A program made the translations under genes and the position numbers. Shown in pieces: positions 42,578-51,168 of a stretch of 64,000 bases of DNA (within the stretch, counting starts at the first letter, position 1; every line of letters begins with the position of its first letter). The notes under the pieces were generated by a model, which saw only the letters and a program-made list of their open reading frames with translations, was not told the DNA's origin and ran no database searches. This stretch comes from Hymenobacter glacieicola (GTDB taxonomy: Bacteria; Bacteroidota; Bacteroidia; Cytophagales; Hymenobacteraceae): assembly GCF_014640315.1 (NCBI RefSeq), contig NZ_BMGS01000003.1, positions 186,001-250,000 on the forward strand, given 5' to 3'.

Positions 42578-44152
42578 ATGAAATACAAGTACAATAATCA
42601 CAGTTGGAGAAATACTATCTCACAATCATTGGGAATACAGGAAGGAAACATGCTTCTAGTTTTACACAGATATGCGCAATCATCACCTGAGAAGTATTAT
42701 AACACAGAAGCGTTTAACGATTATTACGTATTTTTAAAAGAAAACCTGCATACACAAAGAAACAATTTATTACACTTTATCAAAGATAGAGCTGAAGGCT
42801 TTAATATATCATACAAAACTCTTGAAGCCATAAACAGAAAGAACATACATGAATGCATAGTAAAGGACAAAGACGCTGTATTCATAGACGAACATATAAA
42901 TTATAATTATCTACAGCTCCTTGAAGGCTCATTATTGATCCACATTCAACTAGCGACATATATTATGTTGAATATTCAAGGAAAAAAGACTGATAATCTC
43001 GATTTATTTACTTGTATCGAAAAGCTATCAAAAACCGTATTTCCTTACTTGAATAAAGTATACGATAACAACATTAGAAATGGAATAGGTCATGGCAAAA
43101 TAATATATAAAGAAACCAAAGCGCACTATATAGACAAAAAAGAAAATCAAACGTCAATATATTATTATCAGTTTATAAGGAAATTTGATTTGCTAGTTGA
43201 TATTATCAATGGATTTTCATTAGCATATATAAAATTTTATATTATCGACTTAAAATCTTTAGGAGTTGAATTACCTCGCCATCTATTTTTCGAGGAAATA
43301 AGACTAAGTAGCACATTCGATAATTGGAATATATCAACTGTTATCCATCAACAAATATTAAACAAAAAACAGCTAGTAGTTAACATAGAATCTAAATGTA
43401 AAACACAGAAGGAACTAGAAAATAACATTGTAAAAACTGCAATACAGGCAGGCAAACTAGCATCAAAAAAATTTGATATACTGCATATCCATATAACGCA
43501 CAATAAATTTCCTGGATTTATCAACTTTGATATTGACATTTTAAACGATATCAACCAAGAAAAATTCGACAGCCATAAAGACATATCAAAAGCAATAACA
43601 AATAGCCTTGAAATGTATTTAGCTGGCTTCAATCAAATAATGCCACCTAGCATGAATCCCAATATATTTATAAGCGATACTACAAAATACAAGATAATAG
43701 ACAATAGTGAATTTGTTAATAAATTAAAATTTAAAGACATTAATCAACATGTCAATGCCACTAACAAATACATGATAGTTGAAACAAAGTACGTATATGA
43801 CGAACAAAATGACAGCAAAGATATTATGGAAAGTTTAATAAAATCTTCACTCGAAAATCTAAGAAATCATAGTATTAAAAAAAGCAATGAATTAACCAAA
43901 CAACACAACTACAAATACTTAAATGTTAAATATTTAAATATTTGGGTTTATAAACACGACAAACGCGGAAGAAACCTAAATAGCAATGGAATCAAACCTA
44001 ATTTGATTTGCAAAATTTCATACAACAGCAGTAATGAAATTAGGAATATAAATTTATTGGATAGCAAGGTTGAGTATTTTAATGAAGCCATAATTAACTG
44101 GAACTATTACTGGCGAAATCCAGAAGCGTACGATATTATGTTCCCTGAATAG
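42578..44152 (+). CDS. AT-rich foreign gene, large unknown protein with HEPN-like Rx4H motif
   Basis: A 524-residue soluble protein rich in Ile, Lys, Asn and Tyr, with no signal peptide or membrane span. GC is about 27% in a sample (16 of 60 bases, 43381-43440), against about 60-65% around it, so recent transfer is very likely. The motif R167-N-G-I-G-H172 in NNIRNGIGHGKIIY matches the Rx4-6H pattern of HEPN RNases and abortive-infection proteins, set in a helical region as expected. The C-terminal half (IFISDTTKYKI, NKYMIVETKYVYDEQND, LKSSLENLR-like helices) is not recognised. The ATG is 13 bases past the preceding terminator. A phage-defence role is inferred from composition, position and motif only. 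Confidence 0.82.
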   Translation: MKYKYNNHSWRNTISQSLGIQEGNMLLVLHRYAQSSPEKYYNTEAFNDYYVFLKENLHTQRNNLLHFIKDRAEGFNISYKTLEAINRKNIHECIVKDKDAVFIDEHINYNYLQLLEGSLLIHIQLATYIMLNIQGKKTDNLDLFTCIEKLSKTVFPYLNKVYDNNIRNGIGHGKIIYKETKAHYIDKKENQTSIYYYQFIRKFDLLVDIINGFSLAYIKFYIIDLKSLGVELPRHLFFEEIRLSSTFDNWNISTVIHQQILNKKQLVVNIESKCKTQKELENNIVKTAIQAGKLASKKFDILHIHITHNKFPGFINFDIDILNDINQEKFDSHKDISKAITNSLEMYLAGFNQIMPPSMNPNIFISDTTKYKIIDNSEFVNKLKFKDINQHVNATNKYMIVETKYVYDEQNDSKDIMESLIKSSLENLRNHSIKKSNELTKQHNYKYLNVKYLNIWVYKHDKRGRNLNSNGIKPNLICKISYNSSNEIRNINLLDSKVEYFNEAIINWNYYWRNPEAYDIMFPE

Positions 44153-44319
44153 GTTAAACAGCATAATAGAAAAGGTGTTAATAATGCATATATCATAAAC
44201 CCGAACACACTTACGCTTTATAGAAACAACTAAAATATGGGTACACCTACATTCTAGGCCACTCGCAATCCAACCTAGCACATTTTTCTATATAGCATTT
44301 TTACGCTTCTTTATTCCTT

Positions 44320-44922
44320 ATGAACTACAACGCTACTCTCTCGCTATTGCTGGGTCTGACGCTGGCCTTTACCGCTGGCTGTGATAAAGATGATCGGGAA
44401 GAAACGCCCGAGCCACTGCCGGAGCCCACCGTTACTTATAGCCGCTCCATTGTGTACCAGGACAACGGCCAACACCGGGATACCACCTTTCAGGCACCGC
44501 AACTGAAGGGGTCTGTCACGCAGAATGCTCAGAGTTTGTCGGTAAGCGTGGAGCCCATTACCCGTACCGAGGGCATTGGCTTCGCGCTAGACCGCACGAA
44601 ACTAGCCGCCGCTCTTACCGGCACCTACACCCTCAAAACCCTCCGCGACCAAACGCTTAATGTGGATGTGAGATACTATTACGAGCAATCCGAAAGCCTG
44701 GGCGGCGGTACCATTCTGTACTTCAGCAACATGCAGCACGTTACGGGTAGCTTCACCATCAGCAGCTACGATGCCAAGCGGCAACTCCTGAGCGGCACCT
44801 ACACCGCCACCTTAACTGGTTCTAGCGACCCAACAGTGGCCTACGGCACCTTCCCGAAGCGCAAGTGCGACATTACTGTTACGGGTACCTTTGCTAACGT
44901 GCCGTTGAAGCAGGTAGAATAG
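44320..44922 (+). CDS. Hypothetical lipoprotein
   Basis: A 200-residue protein with a lipoprotein signal (MNYNATLSLLLGLTLAFTAG, lipidated Cys21) followed by an acidic Pro-rich linker (DKDDREETPEPLPEPT). The mature part is beta-rich and polar (YFSNMQHVTGSFTISSYDAK, GTYTATLTGSSDP) and resembles the small DUF-type lipoproteins common in Bacteroidota. I do not recognise a specific family. GC returns to normal host values here, which marks the right edge of the AT-rich foreign segment somewhere between 44153 and 44320. Confidence 0.8.
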   Translation: MNYNATLSLLLGLTLAFTAGCDKDDREETPEPLPEPTVTYSRSIVYQDNGQHRDTTFQAPQLKGSVTQNAQSLSVSVEPITRTEGIGFALDRTKLAAALTGTYTLKTLRDQTLNVDVRYYYEQSESLGGGTILYFSNMQHVTGSFTISSYDAKRQLLSGTYTATLTGSSDPTVAYGTFPKRKCDITVTGTFANVPLKQVE

Positions 44923-45145
44923 CGCGCCCGCTAGGCCACATTCACTGGACTAGCGGTAGAGTAGGATTAAACTTCGTGGAATTCTGTTGTGCGTAAAACC
45001 ATACCCCATTAGTGCCCTGGCTGCGGCCGTTGGTGCAGGGAATTGCCCGTGCCTCCTACAAGAACCCTTGAAGCGTAGGCGCAGGGACACTTAAGGTAGC
45101 TGAGGCTGGTTTTACTACCTGCGCGGTGCTGTGTACTTTGCTGCT

Positions 45146-45709
45146 ATGGCACCTTCCGGAAATGCTGCTGCCCCGCCGGCTGGCCGGCTGGCGTTTTATA
45201 ATGCCGTGCCGTCGGTGGTATGGTCGGGGCTGAGTTGGGGGCCGCTAACGGTGTTTTGCCACCAGCACATGGCGCGGCCGTGGCTGTACGGGCTGTTGGG
45301 GCTGAGTGTGCTGGCCTATGCTCTGCCCCGCGGCTGGTTTCGGTGCTGGCAGCTAAGCGAGTCGGTGGTGGCTTATCGGCGGGTAGGAGTGCCGGTGGTT
45401 AACCGCCTGGCCCAGCACGGAGGTGTCGTTAACGCGCTTATCCGGCGGCGCTACCCGCAGTACCGCCGGGTGCGGGGCCATCGGTCGGGGGCGGCGCTGG
45501 TGGGCAACAGCTACCACATGGAGCGGTTTCACGTGGCGGCGCTGCTGGTCTTTCTATGGGCTGGTGCGTATGCGGCCGTGCAGGGCTACTGGGGCTGGGC
45601 CGGGCTGCTGACGCTGCTTAACATGGGCTATAACCTGTACCCCATCTGGCTGCAACAATACCTGCGGTTGCGCCTGGCCGCTTCGGCTGGCAAGCCCTTG
45701 GGGAGGTAG
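45146..45709 (+). CDS. CrtO-like acyltransferase family membrane protein (putative)
   Basis: A 187-residue membrane protein with helices at about 35-60, 130-148 and 150-170. The segment SESVVAYRRVGVPVVNRLAQ, then HGGVVNALIRRRYPQYRRVR, then a conserved MERFHVAALL Glu/His pair, resembles the glycosyl-diaponeurosporenoate acyltransferase (CrtO) family, whose Bacteroidota members are widespread and often of unknown substrate. No carotenoid genes are nearby. I chose ATG 45146; an upstream GTG (45131) coincides with GTACTTTG, a likely -7 element, which argues against translation from there. The family call is tentative. Confidence 0.6.
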   Translation: MAPSGNAAAPPAGRLAFYNAVPSVVWSGLSWGPLTVFCHQHMARPWLYGLLGLSVLAYALPRGWFRCWQLSESVVAYRRVGVPVVNRLAQHGGVVNALIRRRYPQYRRVRGHRSGAALVGNSYHMERFHVAALLVFLWAGAYAAVQGYWGWAGLLTLLNMGYNLYPIWLQQYLRLRLAASAGKPLGR

Positions 45710-45909
45710 CTTGTGGAAAAGTGGTCGGGTGGAGCTGGTTAGGGTGCTTGCCCGGTATTAGGGGCTGCCGAGAAGCGGCGGAGGCGTGAGTGGCAGGGCA
45801 TTGAGTGGAGTAGAACCAGCCGCAACACCATCATCCTGTACCGCCGCGCCGGGAGTAGCTGCGTACCAGCAAGTAGACCGGCGCGTGCCGGACCTAGTTA
45901 CTCCTGTCT

Positions 45910-46602
45910 ATGCCTGATTCCTCCATCTACCGCCCGCTACCGAAGGTGCTGCTCTTCGACGTCAATGAAACCTTGCTCGACATGGGCAAGCTCAAGCGGG
46001 CCGTACCGAAAGCCTTCGGCAACAAGCACGCCTTTAAGCAGTGGTTTGGGCTGCTGCTCTACTACTCGCTGGTAGACACCGTAACGGGTACTTACCACCC
46101 CTTCGGCCACATTGCGGAAGCAGCCCTGGACATGACGGCCGATATGCTGGAGGAAAAGCGCCTCTCGCCCACCACCAAAAAGGAGCTGGTGGGTTTACTT
46201 TCCCAACTGCCCGCCCACCCCGACGTGCCCCGGGGCCTGCAAATGCTGCTCGATGCGGGTTTTCGGCTGGTGGCCTTCACCAACTCTCCGCAGCTGACCC
46301 TGGATGCGCAACTGCGCTACGCCGGCATCATTCATTTCTTCGAGCGGGGGCTGAGCGTTGATGAAGTGCAGCTGTACAAGCCCCACTTCCACACCTACCA
46401 GGCGGCCCTGCAAACCCTGGGCGTGGCGCCCACCGAGGTCCTGCTCGTAGCCGCCCACGGCTGGGACGTAGCCGGGGCCCAGGATGCGGGGCTGCGCAGT
46501 GGCTTCATTGCCCGGCCTGGCCAGACCCTCTACCCGCTGGCCACGCCACCTACCTACCAGGGCAAAGACCTGCCATCCTTGGCCCGCCAGATTATCGGCT
46601 AG
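45910..46602 (+). CDS. HAD-superfamily hydrolase, type II haloacid-dehalogenase-like
   Basis: A 230-residue HAD hydrolase. The nucleophile Asp17 lies in FDVNETLLD, the DxNxT form typical of L-2-haloacid dehalogenases rather than phosphatases. The second motif is AFTNSPQLT, followed by the Lys in LYKPHFHTY and the acidic pair in AAHGWDVAGAQDAG. It probably cleaves a carbon-halogen bond or acts on a related small molecule, but the natural substrate is unknown. It has a cap region of about 100 residues. It is monocistronic, with a shared terminator at 46669-46702. Confidence 0.9.
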   Translation: MPDSSIYRPLPKVLLFDVNETLLDMGKLKRAVPKAFGNKHAFKQWFGLLLYYSLVDTVTGTYHPFGHIAEAALDMTADMLEEKRLSPTTKKELVGLLSQLPAHPDVPRGLQMLLDAGFRLVAFTNSPQLTLDAQLRYAGIIHFFERGLSVDEVQLYKPHFHTYQAALQTLGVAPTEVLLVAAHGWDVAGAQDAGLRSGFIARPGQTLYPLATPPTYQGKDLPSLARQIIG

Positions 46603-46668
46603 GCATAACTGCCTACTGATGAAAACTTAACCACCCACGACCTTCCAGCGTGGTCCTCCATAAGGCAG

Positions 46669-46702
46669 AAAAGGCTTCCACGGATAGTAGAAGCCTTTTT
46701 TT
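46669..46702. terminator. Bidirectional terminator
   Basis: A 10-bp stem (46669-46678 with 46690-46699, AAAAGGCTTC) and flanking T/A runs, between the convergent HAD and His-rich protein genes. Confidence 0.85.
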
Positions 46703-46720
46703 ACGGATAACTGCCGCTGG

Positions 46721-46993
46721 TTAGTGGCGCCCTTTGCCTCGGCCGTGGCCGTGCCCATGCCCATGTCCGTGGCCACCGCGCGGGGCGTAGTACACCGGGG
46801 CCGCGGGCACGAGCAGCACGGTGCCTTTCTTGTATTTGGGGGCTTTGTACTTCTTTACGGGGCGGGCCTCCCGCACCACCACGTACTGGGGCGCGGGCCG
46901 GCCGATGTTGATGGTTACTTGGGCTTGGGCCGAGGTAGGGCCAAAGGCCAGAGCCGCTACGGTAAGCAAGGCGGCAGCGAGAAAAGATTTCAT
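46721..46993 (-). CDS. Small secreted His/Gly-rich protein
   Basis: A 90-residue exported protein. A signal peptide (MKSFLAAALLTVAALAFGPT…AQAQ) is followed by a basic, Tyr/Pro/Lys-rich region (RPVKKYKAPKYKKGTVLLVP) and a C-terminus of repeated His-Gly pairs, HGHGHGHGHGRGKGRH. The His-rich tail could bind divalent metals such as nickel, zinc or copper; that is inference from composition. A second ATG one codon upstream (46996) is equally possible. No metal transporter is adjacent. Confidence 0.75.
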   Translation of the reverse strand: MKSFLAAALLTVAALAFGPTSAQAQVTINIGRPAPQYVVVREARPVKKYKAPKYKKGTVLLVPAAPVYYAPRGGHGHGHGHGHGRGKGRH

Positions 46994-47156
46994 CATGTGG
47001 AAGAGGTAGGAGAAACAACTGCTGAAAACCCGCTCATCCGGTTTCAGACCAAGGGCGCGGGCAAAAATGAGGCCATGTGCTTCGGCTGCTTGTCACCCCG
47101 AGGAAGTCTTGCCCCGGCGCATAGGAAAGCTGCTAAGTACTGGCGCAAGGCCTTGG

Positions 47157-47558
47157 CTACGCCAACTCGTAGCAGGGGTAGCGCCGCTGCCGAAAAATCT
47201 TCCCATCCTTGAACTCGAAAATCAGGCACAGCTGGCCCAGCAGGCGCTGTCCGCGCAAGAGGGGGCCAATGTCGCTGATGGTCGTGGCCTGCCAGAGGCC
47301 CTCTACCAGTACGCTGCCATCGGGAGCTACCTGGGTCCGTTGTACGTCAAACTGCGGGTCGCGGAGCAGTTCCCGGCCCACCCGCAGGTTGTCGAGAATA
47401 TCCATGAAGGAGCGGCGCTGAATGCTGCGGTACAGCAGGTTAGGAAACTCCGTTTGTTCTACCTCCGGGTGCAGCACGGCCGCGTACGCCGCAGGGTCCG
47501 TGTTGAATGCTTGAACAAGGTCGAAATAAGAGTTAATGACATCGAGTTGCTCGTTCAT
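47157..47558 (-). CDS. SnoaL/NTF2-like protein
   Basis: A 133-residue NTF2-superfamily fold protein. The helical start MNEQLDVINSYFDLVQAFNT is followed by PAAYAAVLHPEVEQTEFPNL and the conical-barrel strands VLVEGLWQAT and LCLIFEFKDGKIFRQRRYPC. These proteins act as small enzymes or ligand-binding domains; this one has no recognisable catalytic residue set. Similar genes are often annotated as nuclear transport factor 2 family. It stands alone on the minus strand, and the closing segment IFRQRRYPCYELA is typical of the family. Confidence 0.82.
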   Translation of the reverse strand: MNEQLDVINSYFDLVQAFNTDPAAYAAVLHPEVEQTEFPNLLYRSIQRRSFMDILDNLRVGRELLRDPQFDVQRTQVAPDGSVLVEGLWQATTISDIGPLLRGQRLLGQLCLIFEFKDGKIFRQRRYPCYELA

Positions 47559-47722
47559 GAGAAGGGTAGCAAGAAAGCAGTGTAAGGGAAGCCTAATATA
47601 AAGGAAGCCGAGGGATACTATTCTCTTAGCCCAACCTAACGCGTTGGCAAACGCCCCCGATACCTCTTACTGTGGGAATTCCACTTGTCACCTCCCTGCC
47701 GCAGGGCCCCTACACCTGAGGG

Positions 47723-48049
47723 TTAGGGGCGGCGTTTCTGGGAGCGGGCGGGAGTGGCGCGGCGGCGGGGGGTAGGCTGCACCTGCGCCGAGTCGAGGGG
47801 GCCTACGGTTACCTGTCCGCTTGGCACCGAGGGCAGGGGCAGCGGGTGATTGGGCAGCACCTGGGTAGGCGCCGGGACGGGCTCAGCCTTGTCTTGGCCT
47901 ACGCCGGCGGGCAGGGCTACGCCGGGCACGGGGCTTACACGCTCGGTAGGGTGACGCCGGACCGACTGCACTGGTGGCCGGTTTTGGGCTTGGGCAGTTT
48001 GAGCGGCAAAGCCCAGTGCCAGCAGGAAAAAGGACAGGAAACGGAACAT
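47723..48049 (-). CDS. Small secreted Pro-rich protein
   Basis: A 108-residue exported protein. The signal peptide MFRFLSFFLLALGFAAQTAQ (cleaved near residue 22) precedes a low-complexity Pro/Val/Gln-rich region (SPVPGVALPAGVGQDKAEPV, PTQVLPNHPLPLPSVP) with a basic tail (RRRATPARSQKRRP). It has no recognisable domain. I chose ATG 48049 because it gives a clean signal sequence. Host-like codon use and the signal peptide support a real gene, but it may be a poorly conserved one. Confidence 0.6.
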   Translation of the reverse strand: MFRFLSFFLLALGFAAQTAQAQNRPPVQSVRRHPTERVSPVPGVALPAGVGQDKAEPVPAPTQVLPNHPLPLPSVPSGQVTVGPLDSAQVQPTPRRRATPARSQKRRP

Positions 48050-48579
48050 AAGGCAGAAAGCACGCGGCATTATATGAATGGTAGAGCAGAGGGCAGCAAC
48101 CCCCAGCTACGGTTCTGCTTCGGGCAAAAGTCTCACGCAGAACCAGCAGGTAGCAGTACGGTGCGCTACCGCCGCAAGTTCAAGCAGCCCTGGCCTTACG
48201 AAGCAGCACTGTACTACTTCTAGTCCAACGGGCTTGCACCACCTCTATTCTACGTTTTCTATTGCTGATGGTCTGCTGCTTACTTCGGGTGCACCTACGT
48301 CATTTCCAGCAGCCCTAAACCATCCAACCCAGCGTTAGTCCAAGTGCTTTTTCGACAAGCAGTTCAAGTAAGCCAAGCTAAAAAACGAAGGGCTGGCTCC
48401 ATGTGTCAATTTTTAAACTAACACAGTCACTGACACAATTAAGTAACAGATAGTATGACTTGTGGATTACTTGCTACAAAGGCTGCTACCTGACGTAGCT
48501 GGCCGAACAATATTACAAGTTGAAGCGGCTTCTTACTTGCCGGGGCCTGCCGCTAGGTGTGCGAGCCGGGCCTGAAACG
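48050..48579. other. Non-coding stretch
   Basis: About 530 bases. Apart from an 8-bp inverted repeat with an 18-base loop (GGTTCTGC at 48111-48118 and GCAGAACC at 48137-48144), I see no gene, RNA fold or repeat. Several short open frames look like noise. Confidence 0.45.
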
Positions 48580-49017
48580 CTAGTACTTCAGCGGAAAGCT
48601 GGGCTGCTGCAGGAGCCAGGCTTGCGCGGCCGCATCGGTATCAAAGGAGCGGTAAGTAATGGGCAAGCTTTGGCTATGGGTGGTGATGTAGGCCGTGGCC
48701 AGGCGCACCATTACTTCGGGCGAAACGACTACGGCACCGTGGCGGTAGCCTCCTGCGTTTACGGCCTGCGGAAGCCACTCCTGGGCTATCCATTCTTGCT
48801 CCGGTAGCGTAAAGGGGCGCATGGCGAGCTGGTTGATCAGAATCCGGCTCCAGCCCCGCCGCTGCAGGCCCAGCATCATGTGGGTAAACAAGCCGCGCAC
48901 CTCGGTCATGCCGTAGGGGTTACCGCTCCAGCTGGCCCGAATGAAACCGGCCGGGTCTTCCAGCAAGCGGCCCGCTGCATTCTCAAAATAAACCAAGGGC
49001 TGCTCGGTGGATTTCAT
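48580..49017 (-). CDS. Small STAS/SpoIIAA-like protein (putative)
   Basis: A 145-residue soluble protein beginning MKSTEQPLVYFENAAGRLLE, with RGWSRILINQLAMRPFTLPE and a C-terminal TYRSFDTDAAAQAWLLQQ. The alternating strand and helix pattern and the closing F-D-x-x-A-A-x-x-W-L segment resemble the SpoIIAA/STAS-like families found in Bacteroidota, and the gene at 54966 shows a similar closing pattern. No partner kinase or anti-sigma factor is adjacent. I chose ATG 49017; longer in-frame sequence to 49200 is Arg/Gly-rich and not protein-like. Confidence 0.55.
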   Translation of the reverse strand: MKSTEQPLVYFENAAGRLLEDPAGFIRASWSGNPYGMTEVRGLFTHMMLGLQRRGWSRILINQLAMRPFTLPEQEWIAQEWLPQAVNAGGYRHGAVVVSPEVMVRLATAYITTHSQSLPITYRSFDTDAAAQAWLLQQPSFPLKY

Positions 49018-49269
49018 CGGGCCTAAAGTACACCTTTGCGCCGGGTCTGCGAAAGGCCGGGGCTGTTTCTGTTGGATAGTGCATCCCAGGCCCAGGCTAC
49101 CCGGTCGGGTAGTGCCACCCACCTCTGACTCGGTGCCCAGGCCCCCGCTCAAGGGCTGCGAAGGGGCTAAGCAGCGCCTTCCAAAATACACCCGACGCAC
49201 AAGGCCGGAGCACTGGCTTACGCACAGCCAACGCCCCGGCCCATTACGTGCCGCTCCTTGAGGTCTTGC

Positions 49270-50727
49270 TTAAACCGGGTACTCGCGGGGTTCGTGCTGC
49301 ACGGAAACCCACTGCACCCGGGTCATTTCCTCCATTACCCACTCGCCCCCGAAGCGGCCCAGCCCCGACTCCCGTTCCCCGCCGAACGGGGCGTTAGGCT
49401 CGTCGTTTACACTTTGGTCGTTGACGTGAATCATGCCGGTTTCCACCTGCCGGGCCAGCTGCACGCCGCGCGCCACGTTGCGGGTGTGCAAGGCTCCGCT
49501 CAAGCCAAAATCCAGCTCGTTGGCTAGCTGCAGCATCTCGGCTTCGTCGCGGAAGGAAATCAGCGGAGCTACGGGGCCGAAGATTTCGTTTTGAGCAATG
49601 GGCATGTCGTTGCGCACGTTGCGCAGCACGGTGGGGTAGAGCGTGGCTCCATCGGCCTGGCCGCCCACCTCAATAACGGCTCCTTGGGCCACGCTGGCTT
49701 CAATGTCCTTTTGAATGCGCTGCACCTGCTTCTCGTCGATGAGGGGCCCGATGTCGGTATCACGCTGCTGGGGGTCGCCTACTTTCAGGGCTTTGGTGCG
49801 GGCTACCAGCTTGGTGCAGAACTCGTCATAGACCTGCTCGTGCACCAGGAAACGGTTGATGGCCATGCAGATCTGGCCCTGGTGCATAAACTTGCCCATC
49901 ATGCCGGCGGCCACGGCTTGGTCGAGGTCGGCATCTTCCATGACGATGAACACGTTGTTGCCGCCCAGCTCCAGGGCTACTTTTTTCAGGTTTTCGCCGG
50001 CCAGCTTGCCAATGCCCTTGCCGACGGGGGTTGAGCCGGTAAAGGAAATGAGCTTGGGCACGGGGTGGGTCACGAAGGCGTCGCCGATGACGGACGACTT
50101 GCCCATAACCACATTGAATACGCCCGGGGGCAGGCCGGCTTCCTCGAAAAGCTTGGCCAGCAGCGTACCGCCGGTAGCGGGCGTCTGGGAAGCGGGCTTC
50201 ACCACAATGGTGTTGCCGCAGGCCAGGGCCGGGGCAATGGAGCGCATGGACAGGTGCACCGGGAAGTTCCAGGGACTGATAATGCCCACTACCCCCAGGG
50301 GCTTGCGGTACACCCGGCTTTCCTTGCCGGGCGTGCTGGAGTTGAGAATAAAGCCGTGCAGGCGGTTCGGGAACGAGGACGCCTCCATCAGCACCTCGTG
50401 GGCCAGCATGATTTCAGCCTCGGCCTTGGCGTGGGCCCCGCCGGCTTCGCGGGCTATCCAGTTGGCAAACTCGTCTTTGCGGGTGAGCAGCAGCTGGGCG
50501 GCGCGCAGCAGCATATCGCGGCGCTCCTGGGGTAGGGTGTTGCCCCAGTGCGGGGCGGCAGCTTTGGCAGCCGCGTAGGCTTCATCCAGCTCCTGGAGGC
50601 CGCCACACTTGATGGTAAGCAGCTCGGAATTATCAAAGGGGTTGATGTCACGGATGTAGTCGTCTTCGCGGCCGGGTTTCCACTCGCCGTTAATGAATTG
50701 CAGGTCTAGGCCTTGGTAGGGTTGCAT
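49270..50727 (-). CDS. Aldehyde dehydrogenase family protein
   Basis: A 485-residue NAD(P)-dependent aldehyde dehydrogenase. Catalytic Cys287 is in GQICMAINRF and the general-base Glu253 in ALELGGNN. The cofactor-binding segment is GIISPWNFPVHLSMRS, the Rossmann glycines are in FTGSTPVGKGIG, and there is a typical C-terminal oligomerisation segment. It resembles the benzaldehyde/vanillin-type aldehyde dehydrogenases of Bacillus and Pseudomonas; the natural aldehyde is unknown. There is no signal peptide, so it is cytoplasmic. It is transcribed alone. Confidence 0.94.
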   Translation of the reverse strand: MQPYQGLDLQFINGEWKPGREDDYIRDINPFDNSELLTIKCGGLQELDEAYAAAKAAAPHWGNTLPQERRDMLLRAAQLLLTRKDEFANWIAREAGGAHAKAEAEIMLAHEVLMEASSFPNRLHGFILNSSTPGKESRVYRKPLGVVGIISPWNFPVHLSMRSIAPALACGNTIVVKPASQTPATGGTLLAKLFEEAGLPPGVFNVVMGKSSVIGDAFVTHPVPKLISFTGSTPVGKGIGKLAGENLKKVALELGGNNVFIVMEDADLDQAVAAGMMGKFMHQGQICMAINRFLVHEQVYDEFCTKLVARTKALKVGDPQQRDTDIGPLIDEKQVQRIQKDIEASVAQGAVIEVGGQADGATLYPTVLRNVRNDMPIAQNEIFGPVAPLISFRDEAEMLQLANELDFGLSGALHTRNVARGVQLARQVETGMIHVNDQSVNDEPNAPFGGERESGLGRFGGEWVMEEMTRVQWVSVQHEPREYPV

Positions 50728-51168
50728 GGACGTTGTTTTCGAGGGGATGAGGATGTAAGCCCGGGTGCCGACAGCAGCTCACGCAGGCAATGCAAATCAA
50801 CCTTGGACCAGTGCCAATAGTTTGAACAAAATCCGGGGGTGAGCTTCCCCACTGCCCCGATAAGCAACCGCCTACTGGCCCCTGTAACAAGGCAATACCC
50901 CTTGGCGGGAACTCCGACATCGGTTTTATTCCGCGCCTTGTTCCCGCCGCTTTGCGTCGGACTGTCGGTGCAGCCTAGTAGCGCCAGTGGTTCTGTTGGC
51001 TGGCGCGGGCCAGAGCGTATCGGGTAGCTTGGCCGTTCTCCGGACAGGTATTTCGGTGGCCCATTGCTGAGAAGTAAAAAGCGGGACTACCTCGCCTATA
51101 ACCTGTGATTTTCAAGGTCGTATAAATTCCCATTCATCATTATTTCTCACGCTAAAACAACTTTCCTC
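50728..51168. other. Divergent region between ALDH and Hsp20 genes
   Basis: About 440 bases. Near 51120 the sequence becomes AT-richer (TATAAATTCCC and TTATTTCTCAC), consistent with an Hsp20 leader, but I found no exact promoter or heat-shock (CIRCE) motif. No ORF with coding character. Confidence 0.4.

Noticed and set aside
41736..42601. Two minus-strand frames sharing an Arg/Pro/Ser-rich segment
   Set aside because: Both are antisense to the duplicated nrdA 3' end; their similarity only reflects that direct repeat.
48078..48338. 86-residue open frame in the 48.1-48.3 kb gap
   Set aside because: Thr/Ser-rich random composition, no start context and no resemblance to a protein family.
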